Positions 1 through 7,532 of a DNA stretch of 64,000 bases are shown here, in pieces; within the stretch, counting starts at the first letter, position 1, and the number at the start of each line of letters is the position of its first letter. The notes beneath the pieces are model-generated. The model was not told where the DNA came from, searched no databases, and was given only the letters and a program-made list of their open reading frames with translations. The translations under genes and the position numbers were made by a program. Source of the DNA: Clostridia bacterium (GTDB lineage: Bacteria; Bacillota; Clostridia; Christensenellales; UBA1242); NCBI GenBank assembly GCA_900767715.1, contig CAAGAD010000005.1, positions 794,738 through 858,737 on the forward strand, written 5' to 3'.

Positions 1-20
1 AAAAGCCTATAAAGGCTTTT
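1..20 (-). terminator. Rho-independent terminator of the 19-336 gene
   Basis: Perfect palindrome: 7-bp arms AAAAGCC and GGCTTTT around TATAAA. The arm overlaps the stop codon of the minus-strand gene. Whether the T-run extends beyond the window start cannot be seen. Confidence 0.6.
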
Positions 21-336
21 ATGCTAGTGCCACAATGATTGCGAACATTGAAAGCAAGAGTGTAATGTCAAACTTGACTTCGTGCTTATTGAGTTTCGCG
101 ATTATGTCAACTAGGAATGCAGAAAGTGCAAGACCAAAACTAATCATAAAGAATATCGCATACACGACAGTGTTTTGTGCCAGCAAAGTGATGAACCTGT
201 TGAGGAAGACAACGCACAATGACGCAACCACCAACCAAATAGGCAAGTTCTTTTGAGTGAAGATATTGATTGATTTTTCTTTCTTATTCTCGTTTTGGTT
301 TTCTACTTTTTTCTCTTGCAAATTTTCGTTTTCCAT
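19..336 (-). CDS. Small multi-pass membrane protein, unknown function
   Basis: Encodes 105 residues. The first 30 are hydrophilic and rich in Glu, Lys and Asn. About three hydrophobic segments follow, so it is probably an integral membrane protein with a charged cytoplasmic N-terminus. The start is set at 336: an in-frame ATG at 360 overlaps the -10 box of the promoter, while the ATG at 336 has an AAAAGGAG ribosome site at the right distance. I recognise no family. It stands alone between its own promoter and terminator, so context gives no hint of its job. Confidence 0.75.
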   Translation of the reverse strand: MENENLQEKKVENQNENKKEKSINIFTQKNLPIWLVVASLCVVFLNRFITLLAQNTVVYAIFFMISFGLALSAFLVDIIAKLNKHEVKFDITLLLSMFAIIVALA

Positions 337-358
337 AATGTTCTCCTTTTTCATTTCC

Positions 359-387
359 ATTATACTACAAAATTCGCAAAATGTAAA
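359..387 (-). promoter_or_regulatory. Sigma-A promoter of the 19-336 gene
   Basis: Minus strand: TTTACA (387-382), 17-bp spacer, TATAAT (364-359). The predicted start near 352 gives a very short leader that still includes the ribosome site, and it rules out the upstream ATG at 360. Confidence 0.75.
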
Positions 388-404
388 CGTATGGTAATAT
401 AAAA

Positions 405-447
405 AATAAAAAAACTCGTTCGATGTGAAAGTACACTGAAAGAGTTT
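405..447 (-). terminator. Terminator downstream of tRNA-Arg
   Basis: Minus strand: AAACTC pairs with GAGTTT around a smaller inner GTG/CAC pairing, then a T-rich run. A second small hairpin (CCTAG/CTAGG, 454-468) lies between it and the tRNA; its T-run faces the plus strand. Confidence 0.5.
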
Positions 448-476
448 GAATCTCCTAGATACACTAGGCTTTTTTG

Positions 477-553
477 TGGTGCGCCGTGGGAGATTCGAAC
501 TCTCGACCTTTGGTTCCGTAGACCAACGCTCTATCCAGCTGAGCTAACAGCGC
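477..553 (-). tRNA. tRNA-Arg (ACG)
   Basis: Full cloverleaf on the minus strand: acceptor arms GCGCTGT and ACGGCGC with discriminator A and an encoded CCA. The D-arm contains TTAGCTCAGCTGGATAGAGC, the anticodon loop is CTACGGA (anticodon ACG) and the T-loop is GTTCGAATC. The length with CCA is 77 nt. The A at position 34 would normally be deaminated to inosine to read CGU, CGC and CGA. The gene is monocistronic, with its own promoter and terminator. Confidence 0.97.
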
Positions 554-564
554 ATATATATTCA

Positions 565-584
565 CTAATGATTTTACTCATTAG
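565..584 (-). repeat. Inverted repeat in the tRNA-Arg leader
   Basis: CTAATGA and TCATTAG form perfect 7-bp arms around a 6-nt loop, between the promoter -10 box and the mature tRNA. It may form a 5' leader hairpin removed by RNase P. Confidence 0.5.
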
Positions 585-592
585 GTGCTATT

Positions 593-621
593 ATTCTAAC
601 TCAAAAAAAATGGTTTGTCAA
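593..621 (-). promoter_or_regulatory. Promoter of tRNA-Arg
   Basis: Minus strand: TTGACA (621-616), 17-bp spacer, TAGAAT (598-593). Near-consensus sigma-A promoter. Confidence 0.8.
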
Positions 622-690
622 TAATCTGTTGTAAATTTCACAAAAAAATTGAATAGTTTTTGTTTTAGTAGGCTTTTGCATAGCCAAACA

Positions 691-719
691 TTGACAAAAC
701 TGGGTTAATAGGCTAAAAT
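691..719 (+). promoter_or_regulatory. Promoter of the 735-2282 gene
   Basis: TTGACA, 17-bp spacer, TAAAAT. The predicted transcription start (about 726) falls inside or next to the AGAGGAGA ribosome site at 723-730, so the leader is minimal. Confidence 0.75.
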
Positions 720-734
720 GAAAGAGGAGAAGAT

Positions 735-2282
735 ATGGCAGTTTCAAAGGAAAAGTTGAGAATACTAAATCAAGTCAAACAGAACGAAGCCGAGTTTGAA
801 CAGTTTGTGCAAGACTGTTTGAATAGTGGTGAGTGTAGTTATGGCGATGTGGTTACTAACAACGCTCACGCTACGGGTTCGGTCGATTTGGATAGACTTA
901 TGCAACTGGTGTCGCACGTGACGCAGAGCCAAAACGACAAAGAAGCGGTTTGGGTACAGTTGTCGGGCAATCAACCTTATTTCTATCATTTCAACGGCAC
1001 AAATACTGCCAAGACCAAAGCAGGCGAGATTGAGTGCCGACTCTATCTCAATTTGAAAGCCAAAAACATTGTTCCGTTCGCCAGCGCGTTCGTTGATAAA
1101 TGTGAAAAACATCGTTTGCCTTACCGATTCAAAATCGCGGTCGATGACGTGCGTAATGACAATATTCCAATTTATACAAGTTATGCCAATGCCCAAAAGT
1201 TCTTGGACGTTATAGCCGAGATTGAAAAGGAAAGCCACGCGCTATTCGACGGCGCAGAGAATATGGGTGTGATGACGGGCAAGATTGGCAAGTTCGTCGG
1301 GTTTGGTGAAGAGTGCGTGCCAACTGATGACAAGAAAAAGATGTCGTTCAACAGCGCTCGAGCCAAGGTTTTGGGCGAGTATGTGGATAAAATTAATGAC
1401 ATCGCATTGAAAGAACTTTTCGCACCAAAGGTCAGCCTAAGAACTTCAAAAGGCGACAAAATGTCGGTTGACGATTATGTGATGAACAAGATTCAAGCGT
1501 GTCTGTCGCGTTCTGCCAGCAGAAGTGGGATTGACGTGACGAGCGCGGAAAACGAGAAGCGTATCAAGGCACAACTCGGCAAGGTTTATGAGAGCATTAT
1601 CGAGTTAGAAAGTAAGAACATAGATTTTGCCTTGAAAGACGGCAACGGCAATGAGCAAATTGAACGCCTTGACACAGCGCCTATCGTGGAAAAGATGATG
1701 TCGGTGTTTAGAGTGAACAAAAACGCGGACAAAAATGTGCAAAAACTCGCCGTGGCACAAAAGATTATTGAGAGCCGTCTGCCAGATAGATTGGTGGTGA
1801 GCGAGAGCGCGAACGCACTTACGTATTTGGAAAAGATTTTCGGGCAGAAGATTGAAATTATGCTTCAAGACAAAAAAGACTATCTAACTGCCAGTCGCAC
1901 GCCGACTTTCGACTATGACATCGCACTGAGCAGAATCAAGAGCAAGAGTAATTACGGCAAACTTGCGATTCGCAAGGCGATTGTGCAATATCTTATGCAA
2001 CTCGACAATCCGCAAAGCACACACACTCCGCTTGATGTAGATTTGAGCGCGTCGGGTGTCCAAATCGTGCTGGGCGGATTGGAAAAGACGGAAATCGAAC
2101 GCGAGATATTGCAAGGGTACAATTCGAGCGTGCTTGAAATACACGATAGAGAGAAATCTCGTTTGCTCCCAGCCGTGTTTAAAGAGGAAAATGTCAGCGT
2201 TACCTTCCCATTCCTAAATCTTACGACTGAAATAGAACTAAAACAACTCTTCGCGCGTAAACCCAATTTGAAGATAAAATAA
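735..2282 (+). CDS. Possible HopA1-like domain protein
   Basis: 515 residues, soluble, no signal peptide or membrane segment. Start supported by AGAGGAGA upstream. Residues about 80-230 resemble, from memory, the HopA1 effector-like family: a strand with YLN, then a segment with FKIAVDDVRNDNIPIYT, and later a GFGEE stretch followed by SFNSARAKVL. That pattern (YFN, lKv, RxD, vlY, SFG-R) is what I recall for HopA1-like proteins, a fold also reported in class V lanthipeptide lyases. The rest of the protein is unrecognised. It sits alone between its own promoter and a shared terminator, with no kinase or precursor peptide nearby, so the function is unknown. The similarity is an inference and could be wrong. 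Confidence 0.45.
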   Translation: MAVSKEKLRILNQVKQNEAEFEQFVQDCLNSGECSYGDVVTNNAHATGSVDLDRLMQLVSHVTQSQNDKEAVWVQLSGNQPYFYHFNGTNTAKTKAGEIECRLYLNLKAKNIVPFASAFVDKCEKHRLPYRFKIAVDDVRNDNIPIYTSYANAQKFLDVIAEIEKESHALFDGAENMGVMTGKIGKFVGFGEECVPTDDKKKMSFNSARAKVLGEYVDKINDIALKELFAPKVSLRTSKGDKMSVDDYVMNKIQACLSRSASRSGIDVTSAENEKRIKAQLGKVYESIIELESKNIDFALKDGNGNEQIERLDTAPIVEKMMSVFRVNKNADKNVQKLAVAQKIIESRLPDRLVVSESANALTYLEKIFGQKIEIMLQDKKDYLTASRTPTFDYDIALSRIKSKSNYGKLAIRKAIVQYLMQLDNPQSTHTPLDVDLSASGVQIVLGGLEKTEIEREILQGYNSSVLEIHDREKSRLLPAVFKEENVSVTFPFLNLTTEIELKQLFARKPNLKIK

Positions 2283-2286
2283 AATT

Positions 2287-2315
2287 AATCCACAATCTAG
2301 ACTAGGTTGTGGATT
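2287..2315. terminator. Bidirectional terminator between the convergent 735 gene and asd
   Basis: Perfect 9-bp arms AATCCACAA and TTGTGGATT with an 11-nt loop. T-rich tracts lie on both sides. The stem overlaps the last codons of asd. Confidence 0.8.
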
Positions 2316-3288
2316 TTTGTATGAGTTTTTCGAGTATTTGAACGGCGTTTGTACTCGCGCCCTTGCGCAAATTGTCTGCAACACAACTGATGTGCAATCC
2401 ACACGGATTGTTGTGGTGGGTTCGCAGTCTGCCGATGTATATCTCGTTCTTGCCGTGCGCCAATTCGTTGTATGGAAAGGCGGTTTTGTCGTCGATTAGG
2501 CGGACACCCGCTTGACGCGTGAGTTTTTTGCACAGTTTGGATAGGTCAATCGGCTTTTGTGTGGTGACATAGATGTTCACCAGATGACAGTACTTGCACG
2601 GCACGCGCACACAGGTGGCGGTGACGGGCGCGGTGAGTGATAGAATTTTCTTCGTTTCATTTTCCATTTTCGCTTCTTCTTGCGTGTAGCCGTCGTCAAG
2701 AAATTCTCCGATTTGCAATAGGCAGTTTTCGCTTATGTTGTGCGGGAAGTACTCCGGTGCTTCTCCCGCTCGGGTGCGCTCCAAATCGTCCAGCCCACGC
2801 TTGCCCGCGCCCGACACAGATTGGTAGGTGTTGTATATCACACTAGTTATGCCGAAAATCTCGTCAACCACCTTTAATTGAGGCATACATTGAATGGTAG
2901 AGCAGTTCGGGTTGGCGATTATTCCGCTGGACAAATCCAAATCGTCCCAGTTCACTTCGGGCACAATTAGGCTCACGTTTTTATCCATACGAAAGGCGCT
3001 CGAATTGTCTATTACAATGCACCCTTTCTGCACCAAGCGGTGAGCGTACTGCTTGGCAACGCTTGCGCCCGCGGAAAATATGGCATAATCCATTTTGATG
3101 TTAATGCTTTCGGCAACGTCTTTCACGACATACTCTTCGCCATTAAAGGTGAGCGTTTTGCCCGCCGAGTTTTTCGACGCGAAAAGATACAAATGCGCGG
3201 GACGTATGTTGCGTTCTTCCATAACGCGCAAAATAGTTCTCCCGACCAGCCCAGTAGCGCCTACAATTCCTAATACAAAACTATTCAT
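2302..3288 (-). CDS. asd: Aspartate-semialdehyde dehydrogenase
   Basis: Reduces aspartyl phosphate to aspartate semialdehyde with NADPH, the second step toward lysine, diaminopimelate, threonine and methionine. 328 residues, the usual length. Seen: nucleotide-binding GATGLVG at 10-16, the DNSSAFRM segment at 95-101, and the active-site cysteine C129 in NPNCSTIQ. The start codon overlaps the stop of the upstream aspartokinase gene (TAATG) with no separate ribosome site, so the two are almost certainly translationally coupled. No dapA or hom gene follows. Confidence 0.96.
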   Translation of the reverse strand: MNSFVLGIVGATGLVGRTILRVMEERNIRPAHLYLFASKNSAGKTLTFNGEEYVVKDVAESINIKMDYAIFSAGASVAKQYAHRLVQKGCIVIDNSSAFRMDKNVSLIVPEVNWDDLDLSSGIIANPNCSTIQCMPQLKVVDEIFGITSVIYNTYQSVSGAGKRGLDDLERTRAGEAPEYFPHNISENCLLQIGEFLDDGYTQEEAKMENETKKILSLTAPVTATCVRVPCKYCHLVNIYVTTQKPIDLSKLCKKLTRQAGVRLIDDKTAFPYNELAHGKNEIYIGRLRTHHNNPCGLHISCVADNLRKGASTNAVQILEKLIQKSTT

Positions 3289-4430
3289 TATTTATTCCAT
3301 TTGATGATTCTAGTAAGATATTTGTACGCTTCATTTAGTTGAGAGTTGTGAACAATCAGCGTAATTGTGTTTGCCGAGGTGTAGCAATCAATGAGTTTAA
3401 TATTTTTACCTTTCAACCTTTCAATGATTGTTCCAAGTTCCATAATGTGATTGAATACCCCACCTCCAACAATGGTGATTGTTGCCAAACCAAGTTTGCG
3501 ACTGGTAACCAAGTCAAGCGATTTCAGTAATGACAAGTTGGCTTGCTTGGTCAAAAACGTGCAACTTTCACCCACGTTAAAAGGCTGAATTTTAATCTTA
3601 TATTCCGTGCACAGCCTAAACAATCTGCCTAACGGCGCACGCGATTTAACCAAAATCATTTCTGGTTGATAGGTCATAGCGTACATACCCATTCGCTCCA
3701 TTCCAAAAGAAGAAATGTTTGTGCCGTCCGTTCGCCCAAAACTCGACTTGACGGTGATGTCAATGTCATATTTTTTGCCCAGTTCGGTGGCTCGGCTGTC
3801 CATAACGCGCGCACCCGCGTTGGCGAGCGATATCATATCGTCATAATTGATAGACGTCAACAGTCGTCTGGGTGCAGAGTCGAGTGGGGAGAAGGCCATC
3901 ACGCCGTTGACATCGGTGTTGATTATACACTCACATTTCAATTTGCCCGCCAGCATAACGGCGGTGGTGTCCGACCCGCCACGACCGAGCGTGGTAATTT
4001 GTCCTGCGCGCGTCACACCTTGGAAGCCAGCTAGCACACAAACCTTGCCCGTCTTGGCGCACTTGACGACTGCTCGCGGGTTAAATTCCATAATGTAGGC
4101 ATTGGTAAAATTGTCATTGGTGATGATTCCCGCTTCCGCTCCCGAAAAACTCTTTGCCGGACAACCTATTCCGTTGAGTATGAGCGCCAAAAGTGTGCTA
4201 GACACAATTTCACCCGTGCTCACAAGACGGTCGAGTTCGCTCAAATTTGGGCTTTCGGCGAGCGACGAAGCCAATTTGATGAGTTCGTTGGTAGTTTTAC
4301 CCATTGCGCTTGTCACTACATAAACTTGGTCGTATCGCTCGCGGTAGGACTTGATTTGCTTGGCAATGCGTTGCATTTTTTCAATGCTGTCAAGCGAACT
4401 GCCTCCATATTTTACTACAATTTTTGACAT
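3288..4430 (-). CDS. lysC: Aspartokinase
   Basis: Phosphorylates aspartate, the entry step of the aspartate pathway. 380 residues. Seen: the N-terminal KYGGSS at 7-12, a STGE segment at 71-74, and TLGRGGSD at 147-154, all typical of the amino acid kinase fold. The C-terminal third has the length and pattern of two ACT regulatory domains, so feedback control by lysine and/or threonine is likely, though the effector cannot be read from sequence. A weak promoter lies upstream (TTGGCA, 18 bp, TATATA) with AAGAGG before the ATG. I see no lysine riboswitch in the short leader. It is the first gene of lysC-asd. Confidence 0.95.
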   Translation of the reverse strand: MSKIVVKYGGSSLDSIEKMQRIAKQIKSYRERYDQVYVVTSAMGKTTNELIKLASSLAESPNLSELDRLVSTGEIVSSTLLALILNGIGCPAKSFSGAEAGIITNDNFTNAYIMEFNPRAVVKCAKTGKVCVLAGFQGVTRAGQITTLGRGGSDTTAVMLAGKLKCECIINTDVNGVMAFSPLDSAPRRLLTSINYDDMISLANAGARVMDSRATELGKKYDIDITVKSSFGRTDGTNISSFGMERMGMYAMTYQPEMILVKSRAPLGRLFRLCTEYKIKIQPFNVGESCTFLTKQANLSLLKSLDLVTSRKLGLATITIVGGGVFNHIMELGTIIERLKGKNIKLIDCYTSANTITLIVHNSQLNEAYKYLTRIIKWNK

Positions 4431-4480
4431 AAAAACCTCTTTTCTATATATTCAGCGCCTCCCAATTTTGCCAAAGGGTA

Positions 4481-4509
4481 TTGCAATTTGCGATATATTA
4501 TGGTATAGT
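4481..4509 (+). promoter_or_regulatory. Promoter of the 4528 operon
   Basis: TTGCAA, 17-bp spacer, TATAGT. It is divergent from lysC. The ribosome site is weak (TAGGGA, 4517-4522). Confidence 0.6.
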
Positions 4510-4527
4510 TAGTCGTAGGGAAAAAAT

Positions 4528-5067
4528 ATGAAGGACAAATTCAGCGTATTTTTGAGAGAAAATGGTATCAAGGTTGACGGTCATTATTCTATCGAAAGTT
4601 TGCTCGCTCGACTCGGCTTCAAGCCAGTTTATGACCCAGAAGGCAAGCCAAACGACGCACAGATTCAAGTTTTCGACTGTCACGACGACTATGAGATGAC
4701 CAATTCGGCAGATTTTAGACACATAATCTTGCCTAACGGCTTAACCACGAAAGACCGCAACTGGATTGTGGCGCGCCTAATGGCTTCGTGGATTAATGCC
4801 AAGGTTGACAACACCGGCAATTACAATACTCATTTATGTTACCTAATGGGTATCAAGCAGTTGGAAACGGTTGACCGACCAAGGCTTGCCAACGTGAACG
4901 ATATTGCACTCAAAGTGTTAATGCCAGACGAACTTTTGGACGCGGTGTTGCCTGGCGCGTATGACGAAGACGACTACAATGTGATTGCCAAATATTTAAA
5001 TGTGCCGGTCGCACAACTAGCCAACCGGCTCAAACAATATGAATACAAAGAATTTACAAGGGGTTAA
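4528..5067 (+). CDS. ImmA/IrrE-like protein lacking the zinc motif
   Basis: 179 residues, soluble. The order of elements matches the ImmA/IrrE metallopeptidase family as I know it: a strand ending HIILPNGL, a helix where the peptidase carries HEXXH, then an AN-x-x-A-LLMP-like segment (LANVNDIALKVLMPDELL) and a C-terminal LAxxLNVPVAQLANRL helix pair (the family's VS...v..RL). The zinc-binding HEXXH is absent: the helix reads NWIVARLMASWIN, with no histidine or glutamate. The third ligand glutamate is also not evident. It is therefore probably a non-catalytic homologue, perhaps a binding or regulatory protein. The next gene starts 3 bp downstream, so they are an operon. Confidence 0.5.
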   Translation: MKDKFSVFLRENGIKVDGHYSIESLLARLGFKPVYDPEGKPNDAQIQVFDCHDDYEMTNSADFRHIILPNGLTTKDRNWIVARLMASWINAKVDNTGNYNTHLCYLMGIKQLETVDRPRLANVNDIALKVLMPDELLDAVLPGAYDEDDYNVIAKYLNVPVAQLANRLKQYEYKEFTRG

Positions 5068-5070
5068 AGA

Positions 5071-5598
5071 ATGGAAAATTTGTATAACAAAATTCAGTTG
5101 AAAGAAGGCGTAAAGGCGGTGACACTTTATCAACTAATGGTGGAAGCAGAGAACGAAGACAAAAAGTGCACGACACTCCTTCCGCTAGACAAACAAGTGG
5201 CAGGTTTTATAAGTTTGCCCGAAGCCGAGCGCGCACAAGCATATTTGAGCAAAAAATTAAAGATGAATATCAGCGTCATTCCAACTACACACAATTTGTT
5301 CATCAATTTCAACGCATACAAATCTTGGAAGGAAGTCAATACCAAAGATTTCACTCCAACAGTGCCAGCTCAAAGAGATTTGAAAGGTCTTAACAAAATT
5401 TATATGGCAGTGGACCCAACGTCTCAACGTAGCGGTTTCAAGGGCGAATATATAGACAAAGAAGAAGCCCAAATCGCTGTCGGCGATTGCGGTCAAGTGG
5501 TGACTAAACTTGTATTTGACGACGCAACCAAATTTTACAGATATTTCGCATACAAACCAGAGACCGAAGTTTCAAAACAAACCGAAATCAAACTATAA
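5071..5598 (+). CDS. Hypothetical protein, partner of the ImmA/IrrE-like gene
   Basis: 175 residues, soluble, no signal peptide. A GGGG-containing ribosome site overlaps the end of the upstream gene, and the 3-bp gap points to co-expression. I recognise no family. Visible features are a small N-terminal helical part, a central stretch rich in aromatic and Asn residues, and a C-terminal segment GDCGQVVTKLVFDD followed by Tyr/Phe residues. A strong terminator follows directly, so the operon is two genes. Confidence 0.65.
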   Translation: MENLYNKIQLKEGVKAVTLYQLMVEAENEDKKCTTLLPLDKQVAGFISLPEAERAQAYLSKKLKMNISVIPTTHNLFINFNAYKSWKEVNTKDFTPTVPAQRDLKGLNKIYMAVDPTSQRSGFKGEYIDKEEAQIAVGDCGQVVTKLVFDDATKFYRYFAYKPETEVSKQTEIKL

Positions 5599-5608
5599 CA
5601 AGCAAAAC

Positions 5609-5632
5609 AAGTCAATTTATTTGACTTTTTTT
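5609..5632 (+). terminator. Terminator of the 4528-5598 operon
   Basis: Perfect arms AAGTCAA and TTGACTT around TTTAT, then a T-run. The 3' arm doubles as the -35 box of the next promoter. Confidence 0.8.
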
Positions 5633-5649
5633 GTTGATTGTATGATAAT
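5621..5649 (+). promoter_or_regulatory. Promoter of the 5669 gene
   Basis: TTGACT, 17-bp spacer, GATAAT. The -35 box lies in the terminator stem of the previous operon. Confidence 0.6.
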
Positions 5650-5668
5650 AAATGCATAAGGAGTCCTT

Positions 5669-6445
5669 ATGGAAAAGGAAGACAAGACACTCGTCAAATG
5701 CCTTATGTTTACTGCCAGCCTTGTGTTTGTAGTTTTGGCATTTTGTATGCTAATAAGCATATCCATCGATTACAACGAAATGGCCACCAATGGCAATCTT
5801 TTAAACGGCGCCAATCTTAAACCACTTTTGATAATGTTTTACATTGTTGGGGTGCTCACTCTTGCCACGGTTGTGACGAGTTATGTTCTCACTTTCGTGA
5901 ATGGCGAGAAGAGTGAGATTTGGAAGAATAGACTCATACTTTGCTCGATTGTGCTCATCACGCTTACTGTGGCGATTTACGCTATTATGCAGTTTTCATC
6001 ATACATTCGTTTGAGCGAAGTGGAGAAGGCTTTGGAAGATGACAGTGTAGAGTATTTCGCACGAAAATATTACACTTCAAAAATGGCGCTTGTAATGATG
6101 TTCGCCACAATCTCATTACTTATTAACATGTCAATCTTAAAAGTGAAGAATGCACTTACAGCCACCACCCAAAAGGAGACCCCAGTAGAGCCAAAACCCG
6201 CAGAAGACAACAGCGAAGAAGCCGTGCTCTCACGCGAGATTGAAGCGATTAAATCTAAAATACGTTTGCAAAACTTGATGGACGAGAAAAGCAAATTGGA
6301 AGGCAAACTGCATTCAATAGAACCAGCAAATCAAGGAGAGCAAATTTCTATCGATAATTTACCAACGATTGAACCAGTCATCGAGCCTGCAAATGACACG
6401 ACAAACGCCGAACAGACAAATGATAATCCCACTGAACAAAACTAG
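5669..6445 (+). CDS. Four-pass membrane protein with cytoplasmic coiled-coil tail
   Basis: 258 residues. Hydrophobic segments lie near residues 13-33, 52-75, 84-108 and 130-150, followed by a charged tail of about 100 residues. Part of the tail (about 185-215) has the Glu/Lys/Leu pattern of a coiled coil, and the end is Pro, Asn and Thr rich and probably disordered. The ATG follows an AAGGAGT ribosome site. I recognise no family. The gene is monocistronic, between its own promoter and terminator. Confidence 0.7.
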   Translation: MEKEDKTLVKCLMFTASLVFVVLAFCMLISISIDYNEMATNGNLLNGANLKPLLIMFYIVGVLTLATVVTSYVLTFVNGEKSEIWKNRLILCSIVLITLTVAIYAIMQFSSYIRLSEVEKALEDDSVEYFARKYYTSKMALVMMFATISLLINMSILKVKNALTATTQKETPVEPKPAEDNSEEAVLSREIEAIKSKIRLQNLMDEKSKLEGKLHSIEPANQGEQISIDNLPTIEPVIEPANDTTNAEQTNDNPTEQN

Positions 6446-6462
6446 TCAGCGACTAGTTTTTT
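6440..6462 (+). terminator. Terminator of the 5669 gene
   Basis: Perfect 8-bp arms AACTAGTC and GACTAGTT around AGC, then a T-run. The stop codon lies inside the 5' arm. Confidence 0.85.
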
Positions 6463-6498
6463 CTTTTTCCGAAAATTGAAATTTAGTGTCGTATTTAG

Positions 6499-6527
6499 TT
6501 GATAATTTTGTTGAGTTTTGCTAATAT
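6499..6527 (+). promoter_or_regulatory. Promoter of the degV-family gene
   Basis: TTGATA, 17-bp spacer, TAATAT. Confidence 0.65.
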
Positions 6528-6546
6528 TAACGTCATAGGAGTTAAA

Positions 6547-7440
6547 ATGAATAAATTTGCAATCAGCACAGACAGCAATAGTGACTTTTATGCTGACGAA
6601 ATAGAGAAATTGGGTCTTTACGTAGGCAGACTGAACTATACAATCACCAAAGACAACGTTGTGAACGAATTTCTTGACGATTTTACCAAGCCTGAACAAT
6701 ATGTAGAGTTTTACAACACTCTTCGCTCGGGCGCGTTGGCGAAGACTAGCATTCTCAATTTGCAAGCACACATCGACCTATTCACAAGTATGGCTGAAGA
6801 TGGCATTGTTGACGCCTTGCACATATCTCAGTCAGCGGGCCTGAGCCCAACCATTGACAATGCCAACAAAGCAATCGAGATTGTAAAAGAAAAATACCCG
6901 AATATCAATTACATTGCCATTGAGTCCAGCACTACCACAATCGGCGAGCAAATGCTGGTGGAAGTGGCTGTCAAAATGCGCGACGCGGGCAAGACGAATC
7001 GCGAAACGGCTGATTACATCAATTCAATCAAAAATAAGGTTCAACATTTCATCATTGCAGATGATTTGAAATACCTTTGCCGTGGCGGTCGTGTCAGTCC
7101 AGCCAGTGCGTTGTTTGGTTCACTTTTGCAAATCAAACCTATCATTGAGTTTTCAAAGCAGGGCAAACTTGAAGTGACACGCAAAATCAGCGGTCTAAAC
7201 AAGGCTGTAAAAACGGTCATCGAAGACTTTGCAAAATACAGTTTAAACAAAGATTTCCCATATATCAAAATTGTGCATACAGACAATCTGCCCTTGGCAC
7301 AAAAAATGCAAGATATGTTTTTTAATCTCTATGGCATTCGTCCAGAAATTAGAATTATGGGACCAATCATTGGCGCGCACGTAGGTCCAAACGCAGTGGC
7401 ATTTGGGTTTATCAGCGAGCAAGAGAGAAACGTGGACTAA
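6547..7440 (+). CDS. DegV family fatty-acid-binding protein
   Basis: 297 residues. DegV proteins bind a fatty acid between two domains; in Firmicutes, FakB members present it to the kinase FakA for phosphorylation. Seen: the N-terminal TDSNSD motif (residues 8-13), the central SQSAGLSPT segment, and CRGGRVSPASALFGSLLQIKPI-type sequence near 180-200, where the family has GRI(S)...LLxIKP. The start is placed at 6547 after TCATAGGAG; an earlier in-frame ATG at 6499 lies in the promoter. No fakA homologue is in the window, so whether it is a true FakB is open. Confidence 0.92.
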   Translation: MNKFAISTDSNSDFYADEIEKLGLYVGRLNYTITKDNVVNEFLDDFTKPEQYVEFYNTLRSGALAKTSILNLQAHIDLFTSMAEDGIVDALHISQSAGLSPTIDNANKAIEIVKEKYPNINYIAIESSTTTIGEQMLVEVAVKMRDAGKTNRETADYINSIKNKVQHFIIADDLKYLCRGGRVSPASALFGSLLQIKPIIEFSKQGKLEVTRKISGLNKAVKTVIEDFAKYSLNKDFPYIKIVHTDNLPLAQKMQDMFFNLYGIRPEIRIMGPIIGAHVGPNAVAFGFISEQERNVD

Positions 7441-7441
7441 T

Positions 7442-7467
7442 AGCAAGCAAATTGCTTGCTTTTTTTC
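7442..7467 (+). terminator. Terminator of the degV-family gene
   Basis: AGCAAGC and GCTTGCT arms around AAATT, then seven T. Confidence 0.88.
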
Positions 7468-7532
7468 TCATTATTATTTAATCTAAAAATGAAAATTGCC
7501 GAATATTTTTTGGCGCTATTTATGAGTGATTT

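Noticed and set aside
453..476. Plus-strand terminator (CCTAG/CTAGG and T-run) as the end of an unseen plus-strand gene
   Set aside because: No plus-strand coding frame with start signals lies upstream; it is probably a chance or processing hairpin next to the tRNA.
2284..2300. Possible DnaA box (TTAATCCACAA) and an origin near the DnaD/DnaI genes
   Set aside because: Only one imperfect match, part of a terminator stem; no cluster of boxes, no dnaA or dnaN, and AT-rich islands lack boxes.
4431..4480. Lysine riboswitch before lysC
   Set aside because: The leader is under 50 nt from the likely start and has no conserved structure; a lysine riboswitch is about 170 nt.
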